DNA from: a virus
DNA: 26,270 bases
Direction: 5' to 3' (one strand)
IMG/VR virus record: IMGVR_UViG_3300025276_000192
Span: 1 to 26,270 of that record
A model generated the notes under the pieces. The model was not told the DNA's origin and ran no database searches. It was given only the letters and a program-made list of their open reading frames with translations. Positions within the stretch are counted from its first letter, which is position 1; every line of letters begins with the position of its first letter. The translations under genes were made by a program, and so were the position numbers. Positions 21,733-26,270 of this stretch are shown here, piece by piece.

Positions 21733-23028
21733 TTACTTCTTTTGTTTTGGATAAGGGACTTTACCCCCTTTGTTAAATACTCCAAAGAGCTTTCCTAATC
21801 CAAGACCAATGCCTACAGGTCCAAGAGCTGCCATCATAGCAGAGCCTCCTGCAGCTGCGGTAGCAGCAGTACCAGTTGCAGCACTACCTCCCAGCATACT
21901 TCCTAGAGAACCCATGATACCCTCTTTAGCTGCGAGAGCACCAAGACCATTAGTGATCCCATTATTAACAGCTCCCATAGCAACCTTTTCACCAATACCA
22001 CTTAAAGGTCCAGCTTCTTGTTGAGGGGCAATCTGAGCTTGCATCATTTGACGTTGACGTATCTCGTCTTCACGAAGACCAGTGTTAGCTACTGAAATAC
22101 CACCTGTGTTGTAACCTATAGGGCCTCCCATGTTACGTGCGCCCCAGAAGCGATTAGTTTCGCCTGTTTTGGTATTAACGTATCCTGTACCTGCACCCGT
22201 ATAGGCTGGTGTATTTGAATGGAATGAATTATTCGCTCCATCATCAGAAACAGGGGTTGGATCGTAGGTGCTTATAGGTGCTGTTGCTAGGTTAGATGCT
22301 ACAGTTGCTCCAGGAATTAATTTAAGAATGGGGGCTTTATTAACGGCATTTTTTATCCCACTAGTAATACCTCCATAGATATCCTTAACACCTCCAAAGA
22401 ATCCAGTAGTAGGATCATTTGCATTGTAACCACCACTTACATTTTTAAAACCTGCTGAAGCCATAGATGCTGCAGCATATTCTTCTGGTGTCATAGTCTT
22501 CTTATCTTCAGCGGTAGGTGCAGGATTAGCTGCAGCCATCTCCGCATTGTAACCTGGATTTTCTGTTACATCAATCTTAGAAATAGTCCCATCTGGATTA
22601 ACCTTACCATACACGGATTCTAAACCAAACGTTGCAAAAGCATTATTTACATTTTCATGTGCTACATCCTTATGACCACCATAAGTAGTATAGTTACCCC
22701 CACCAGAACTACCAGCCAAAGGGGCTATGTTAGCTGTGTTCATTTCGTCTGCCTTTTTAAGACTAGCTTCTTGAACTTCAGGGGATAAACCAGAGGCTGC
22801 TAATGCTTGCCGTAATTTACGGCGAGAGTCTGCAAGTGTGTGGTAATCAGGGACACCGGATGCATTACTACCAGCTCCATAACTCAATGGACCAGAAGTG
22901 TTACCGCTTGAATTACCACTCAAGTAGTTCTGAATAGCTGGTGCTGCATAACCCCCCTGAGGTATCCCAGTGTTGACTGCAGGTTGAACTACACCACCTT
23001 CTTGATACTTTTGAATTATATGTTTCAT
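21733..23028 (-). CDS. Gly/Ala/Asn-rich internal virion protein
   Basis: A 431-residue protein without cysteine. Most of it is low-complexity and rich in Gly, Ala, Asn and Thr. An ARNMGGPIGYNTGG segment near residue 300 repeats one found in the next protein. The C-terminal region (about 350-418) is strongly hydrophobic with glycine-zipper spacing (for example GPVGIGLGLGKLFG), suited to membrane insertion. The last residues, NKGGKVPYPKQKK, are basic. Its ATG overlaps the stop of the preceding gene as TAATG. Position and composition suggest a T7 gp14/gp15-like ejection protein, but no homologue is recognised with certainty. Confidence 0.6.
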   Translation of the reverse strand: MKHIIQKYQEGGVVQPAVNTGIPQGGYAAPAIQNYLSGNSSGNTSGPLSYGAGSNASGVPDYHTLADSRRKLRQALAASGLSPEVQEASLKKADEMNTANIAPLAGSSGGGNYTTYGGHKDVAHENVNNAFATFGLESVYGKVNPDGTISKIDVTENPGYNAEMAAANPAPTAEDKKTMTPEEYAAASMASAGFKNVSGGYNANDPTTGFFGGVKDIYGGITSGIKNAVNKAPILKLIPGATVASNLATAPISTYDPTPVSDDGANNSFHSNTPAYTGAGTGYVNTKTGETNRFWGARNMGGPIGYNTGGISVANTGLREDEIRQRQMMQAQIAPQQEAGPLSGIGEKVAMGAVNNGITNGLGALAAKEGIMGSLGSMLGGSAATGTAATAAAGGSAMMAALGPVGIGLGLGKLFGVFNKGGKVPYPKQKK

Positions 23029-23723
23029 TACTTACCACCCCCACCACCTGATTGGGTACTTGTGCTCCCTATAGCAGGAGAGCCGTACAAACCAAACAGT
23101 CGTTGAATACCTTGATAGGCTGCATCACCTTCGTTTTGATTCTGCTGCTGAATAGCTGAACCAACACCGCCAAGCATAGAGGCACCTGCGCCGAATTGAT
23201 TCTGAAGACCAGTGCCAGCATTTAATACTCCACCTGCCCCAGACAAAGCTGCTGAACGGCGATTGGCAAGCTCAGCTGCAGCCATATCTCCACCCACTTT
23301 CATAGCAGATGTGTCCATAGACTGTTGTGCTCTAGCACTGCCAAGATTACCTGACTGACTAAACTGACCTCTCTGTTGACCAAGTACGTCACCAACAGCG
23401 GTACCAATACTTTCTTTTAGCGCAGTTGTTTGTTTACCTAGAGCGTCAGCTCCAAACATACCAGTTCCAGCTGCTGCGTTACGATAGGCTTCAGTAGCCC
23501 CATAGCTATCGGCAGCAATCTTATCGTATACACCACCTGTACCACCTAATTCTTTTTGTTTCTTCATAGCAGCAAGCTGTTCTGGAGTAAATCCTGCAAC
23601 ATTTTCATAGGCACCTGAACCATATAAATCTACTGCACTACCTAAGCTATCCTCAACATAGGGCTGAGCATAATCTGGTAACCCTGTTGTACTAGTTGTT
23701 GTGTTTCCACCACCACCTGACAT
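23028..23723 (-). CDS. Gly/Ala-rich internal virion protein (gp14-like position)
   Basis: A 231-residue protein without cysteine. Both ends are glycine runs (SGGGGN at the start, SGGGGGK at the end). The middle is Ala/Gly/Gln-rich, with a PEQLAAMKKQKELGG helix and a QRGQFSQSGNLGSARAQQ stretch. This resembles small DNA-ejection proteins of podoviruses in composition and place, between the tail genes and the very large internal proteins. A perfect AAGGAGGT ribosome site precedes its ATG. It is coupled to the next gene by a TAATG overlap. Confidence 0.6.
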   Translation of the reverse strand: MSGGGGNTTTSTTGLPDYAQPYVEDSLGSAVDLYGSGAYENVAGFTPEQLAAMKKQKELGGTGGVYDKIAADSYGATEAYRNAAAGTGMFGADALGKQTTALKESIGTAVGDVLGQQRGQFSQSGNLGSARAQQSMDTSAMKVGGDMAAAELANRRSAALSGAGGVLNAGTGLQNQFGAGASMLGGVGSAIQQQNQNEGDAAYQGIQRLFGLYGSPAIGSTSTQSGGGGGK

Positions 23724-23724
23724 A

Positions 23725-24120
23725 TTAAACCTCCTTGGTGAGCGTTATAAACGGCTCACGGTATCCATATTGTTTTAGGGCGCGAACCCAACCCTTTCGC
23801 CCATAGACTACAGTTCTTTTGCAATCATTGAAACGTGCGAAATCTTCTAGTACTTTTAGTATCTCAGGGCCATGAGAGAACCAACCAAAAGATGTGCAGG
23901 CAACTACAGCTAACTGTCGTTTACCTTCTATTTCTTCAAAGCGAGTTATACAAACTTCACCCTCTTCTCTTACCCAGCACTGTCCAACAGCACCGAGGCA
24001 TTGTAAAAAGAGTCCGTGAGATGTCACAACCCCAGCTCCATGAACCAATGCTTCTTCAACTAAGGGCCTCAACTTGTTCCATTGTTCTGCCAACTCAGGA
24101 CCACTTAATAGTTTTATCAT
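23725..24120 (-). CDS. GNAT-like small protein (T7 gp13-like position)
   Basis: A 131-residue protein. The end, YGRKGWVRALKQYGYREPFITLTKEV split by its W and GY residues, has the W-x2-L-x3-G-[FY] pattern of the GNAT C-terminal half. The beta-strand and helix order before it (QLAVVACTSFG, then EILKVLEDFAR) also fits. Proteins like this are common beside internal virion proteins in podoviruses and may be structural or assembly factors rather than true acetyltransferases; I see no clear acetyl-CoA loop. It has five cysteines, in contrast to the five cysteine-free genes after it. It overlaps the preceding gene by four bases (ATGA). Confidence 0.6.
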   Translation of the reverse strand: MIKLLSGPELAEQWNKLRPLVEEALVHGAGVVTSHGLFLQCLGAVGQCWVREEGEVCITRFEEIEGKRQLAVVACTSFGWFSHGPEILKVLEDFARFNDCKRTVVYGRKGWVRALKQYGYREPFITLTKEV

Positions 24121-25337
24121 TTCTTTAACTCCGTAGTTTCAAGGAATCTGTTTTGCACAGTCGGACTTGAAGGGGAACCCCCATTAAGTTTTACATGCAC
24201 TGTGATAACCCTAGTACCTGCAGAAGGTGTTAGTGTCATAGCAATGGTTATCATCTGTTCGTGATATGTATGTGTAGTACCATCTGTAAAGAAACCAGCG
24301 GCTGCATTAAATACACGTTGAGATACTCCATCAAGTCTTATATCAAACTGAACTAAGTTAGCTCCGTCTAGACCACAATTAAATAGAATAGATGTAAGGT
24401 CACCACTAGAGGTAATACTTAAAGTTTCTAATAACTGATATGTTGAAGTTGGTATTAAACTAGCACCAGTAAATGTAGCAAATTTATTAGACACAGCATT
24501 ATTAGTTATCTGTCCTGTGCCAACTACATTGCTGTTAAGTTGAGCAGCAGATGTTATGATACCTGTGGAGGCTAACTTATTCCCAACGATACTACCTGCA
24601 GCTACATTATCACCATCGATATTAGTTACAGTATTACCATCTAGTGTAAAGTCACCAGATTCAAATGTTACAACCCCTGAGAAAGAAACAACTACTCTAG
24701 ATATTCCACCAGTAGCTGCGCTAGTTGTGGCTGATCCTGTATCATCTGTAAATATAAAATCAGAAAAATAAATCAAAGTAGTTGAAGTTGCACTAGCTGT
24801 TGGGGCAGTCTCTGACCACCCTGAAGTTAATGAGGATAGTGCGAGGGTTGCCCATGTCACTGTAGCAGTTGGGGGACTAGGTGTTCCGGTTGAAGACGGG
24901 AAGTACACCCTCCTAGAGAGCGCCCTAGGTGCTGGAGCACCATCATTACCATCCTCAGACAACAGAGCCACAGTGTTCCAAGTGTTTGCATCAGTTATTG
25001 TAGCTTCTAGGGTTGATACATACCTAAATGTAATCCAAAGATACTTACCACCTGATGCTGGGATTGACCCCACCCATCCATTGTTAGCTACAATAGTTAC
25101 ACTCCCAATGTTTGTATAGTTATACGAGACACTGGAAGGTCTAGTTGGAGCTGTCTCTGTTGTAGTTCTTTGATACAGATAAATAGCAGTGTTACCTGTT
25201 GGTCCAGATGAGCTGGTTGAAGATGATGATCCTTGAGTTCCAGGCAAAGCACTACCCATATTAAGAGCTTGGGTTATTTGATTTGTCCAAGAGTCTAGGG
25301 TAGCATCTCCGGTAAAGGGTGGTCTGATAATTGCCAT
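24117..25337 (-). CDS. Tail/fibre-like structural protein
   Basis: A 406-residue, Ser/Thr-rich, beta-rich protein with a single cysteine. It begins AIIRPPFTGDATLDSW, a form of N-terminus seen in virion proteins of marine podoviruses. A Ser-rich linker (about 38-47) follows, then a domain with AIYLYQRTTTETAPTRP that resembles fibronectin-like or tip-protein repeats. The middle has TNIDGDNVAAGSIVGNKLAS and QITNNAVS, typical of tail fibre shaft sequences. The C-terminal about 120 residues form a likely beta-sandwich. It probably contributes to the tail tip or host recognition. AAAGGAGGT precedes ATG 25337, which overlaps the upstream stop. Confidence 0.65.
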   Translation of the reverse strand: MAIIRPPFTGDATLDSWTNQITQALNMGSALPGTQGSSSSTSSSGPTGNTAIYLYQRTTTETAPTRPSSVSYNYTNIGSVTIVANNGWVGSIPASGGKYLWITFRYVSTLEATITDANTWNTVALLSEDGNDGAPAPRALSRRVYFPSSTGTPSPPTATVTWATLALSSLTSGWSETAPTASATSTTLIYFSDFIFTDDTGSATTSAATGGISRVVVSFSGVVTFESGDFTLDGNTVTNIDGDNVAAGSIVGNKLASTGIITSAAQLNSNVVGTGQITNNAVSNKFATFTGASLIPTSTYQLLETLSITSSGDLTSILFNCGLDGANLVQFDIRLDGVSQRVFNAAAGFFTDGTTHTYHEQMITIAMTLTPSAGTRVITVHVKLNGGSPSSPTVQNRFLETTELKK

Positions 25338-26270
25338 TATCGACTACCTCCTTTACTCGCTTGAATCTGATAGCCTGTGAGAGTCCAATCAAGAGTGATC
25401 TCACTGCTTTGACTTTCAATTCTATAGTTTAAAAATCTACCATTAAACCTGACGTCTGCTTTGTATTCAAGAGCACTGTCAAAAGTTATTGCATCATTAG
25501 CTGAGAAGTCAATTGCCTCACCAACCTTATCAATGCCATCATACTTGATACTAACTTTAGAAGGACCATCAAATAACAGGGCCATACTAGATACACTCTC
25601 AGTGTCAAACTCAGGGGTAATTGCCAAGCGTTTACGTTCTACTAGAGCATTGGGTAAAAACGAAGTACCATCCACACCAACTAGTTTTGTAGGGCTTCCG
25701 AGAAGTAGGTCTCCTCTGCTTGAAGACACAGCATTTGTACCTGTAGGTAAGTCTCTCTTAGTCCACACATTGTTGCGATAGTTCCAAACATATATAGTTG
25801 AGGTATTCCAAAACCAGATCTCATCATACTTATTAAACCTAACAGATTTAATTGTTGAGTTATTACGGAAAAAGTTTCTTACACGACCATCAGAAATAGA
25901 TGCAATAGATCCAGGATGTCCTTCAAACTTATAACAATCATCACTTCCATATACAATGTGTGTACCATCTACTTCAATTACACCATCTGTATTATGTACA
26001 CCATAGTTATCAGTCACTGTGGCAATTTGAAAAGGAATAACAGTAGAGTCAGTTCGCTGCATAGAGTGTATAGATGAGTCTGTATATACGTACATCACAC
26101 CTTGTAGCTCTGCAAGATCTTGAATAGTTCCTGTAGAAGCTAAAATAAATTCATCTGCAGTATTAGCCCCTCTCTTAAAGGGGTTCCAATTCTGAGGTAG
26201 AAATCCTGGACCTGCAACATCAGAGGTTCTGACAGTACCTGTAAGGGTACGACCTCCTGTTTCTTTGAGG
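25337..26270 (-). CDS. Tail nozzle/stabilisation-like structural protein (5' end cut by window edge)
   Basis: The leftward frame is open from the right edge to the TAA at 25337-25339, giving about 310 residues with no start needed inside. A GTG at 26098 is only an internal valine. The segment just upstream of it encodes WNPFKRGANTADEF and GTIQDLAELQGVMY, which read as continuous protein. The rest has many beta strands (TSTIYVWNYRNNVW, HIVYGSDDCYKFEG), as in beta-propeller-containing tail tubular B or gp10-type stabilisation proteins of podoviruses. The C-terminal about 90 residues contain IKYDGIDK and WTLTGYQIQ. It is the first visible gene of the structural arm; family confidence is moderate. 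Confidence 0.6.
   Translation of the reverse strand, partial: LKETGGRTLTGTVRTSDVAGPGFLPQNWNPFKRGANTADEFILASTGTIQDLAELQGVMYVYTDSSIHSMQRTDSTVIPFQIATVTDNYGVHNTDGVIEVDGTHIVYGSDDCYKFEGHPGSIASISDGRVRNFFRNNSTIKSVRFNKYDEIWFWNTSTIYVWNYRNNVWTKRDLPTGTNAVSSSRGDLLLGSPTKLVGVDGTSFLPNALVERKRLAITPEFDTESVSSMALLFDGPSKVSIKYDGIDKVGEAIDFSANDAITFDSALEYKADVRFNGRFLNYRIESQSSEITLDWTLTGYQIQASKGGSR

Noticed and set aside
21714-21785. Longer form of the lysozyme-bearing protein starting at 21785
   Set aside because: It would start inside the upstream gene without a ribosome site, while ATG 21713 has AGGAG at good spacing.
25337-26098. Complete gene starting at GTG 26098
   Set aside because: The frame stays open to the window edge and the upstream codons read as continuous, family-like protein sequence, so the gene is cut by the edge.
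1-26270. tRNA genes, CRISPR arrays, integrase and attachment sites
   Set aside because: Looked for on both strands by eye; no cloverleaf, spaced repeat array, recombinase or attachment-like repeat was found. A computed tRNA scan was not possible.

Overview
The window is part of the genome of a tailed bacteriophage, most likely a lytic short-tailed (podovirus-like) phage of a marine or aquatic Gram-negative host. The reasons are a T7-style replication set, large internal virion (ejection) proteins, no integrase or repressor, AT-rich sequence, and a host-like DUF1127 protein of a kind frequent in Alphaproteobacteria. The host assignment is inference. No rRNA, tRNA, CRISPR array or insertion sequence was seen. 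Genes are packed tightly and no gene-free stretch exceeds about 140 bases.

Layout: (1) 1-340, the end of a rightward gene block (one gene cut by the edge, one small acidic protein), closed by a strong two-way terminator. (2) 341-971, a control-rich island holding one leftward gene, a probable small terminase subunit (476-868), flanked by hairpins and a 17-bp direct repeat. The gap 869-971 is the only divergent promoter region in the window. (3) 972-10076, a rightward metabolism and replication operon: DUF3310 protein, small proteins, ThyX thymidylate synthase, glutaredoxin, family A DNA polymerase, 5'-3' exonuclease, HNH endonuclease, RusA-type resolvase, primase-helicase, a T7-type RNA polymerase and a small protein. 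(4) 10083-10123, a two-way terminator where the arms converge. (5) 10132-26270, a leftward structural arm. In transcription order it holds a tail protein (cut by the right edge), a tail/fibre-like protein, a GNAT-like protein, two Gly/Ala-rich proteins, a lysozyme-bearing virion protein, a nuclease-like-domain virion protein and an 1182-residue protein.

Main discovery: the 1182-residue protein at 10132-13680 carries, in order, all the signature motifs of single-subunit RNA polymerases (a QGR/FNP element, DGxxNGP, Rx3Kx7YG and YDAF). It lies at the end of the ejection-protein cluster, like the virion RNA polymerase of phage N4. The phage therefore appears to encode two different single-subunit RNA polymerases tail to tail: a T7-like one made in the infected cell and a diverged one that may be packaged and injected. 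Five consecutive structural genes (10132-23723, about 4500 residues), including this polymerase, contain no cysteine at all. The neighbouring 131-residue protein has five and the T7-like polymerase has ten. This fits a set of proteins that must be threaded unfolded through the tail.

Working model (inference): the lysozyme domain opens the peptidoglycan, hydrophobic ejection proteins form a conduit, the nuclease-like and polymerase proteins enter with the DNA, and the injected polymerase starts early transcription, perhaps from hairpins such as those at 896-942. The T7-like polymerase, encoded near the end of the replication operon, would then take over late genes. ThyX, glutaredoxin and DUF3310 would support nucleotide supply.
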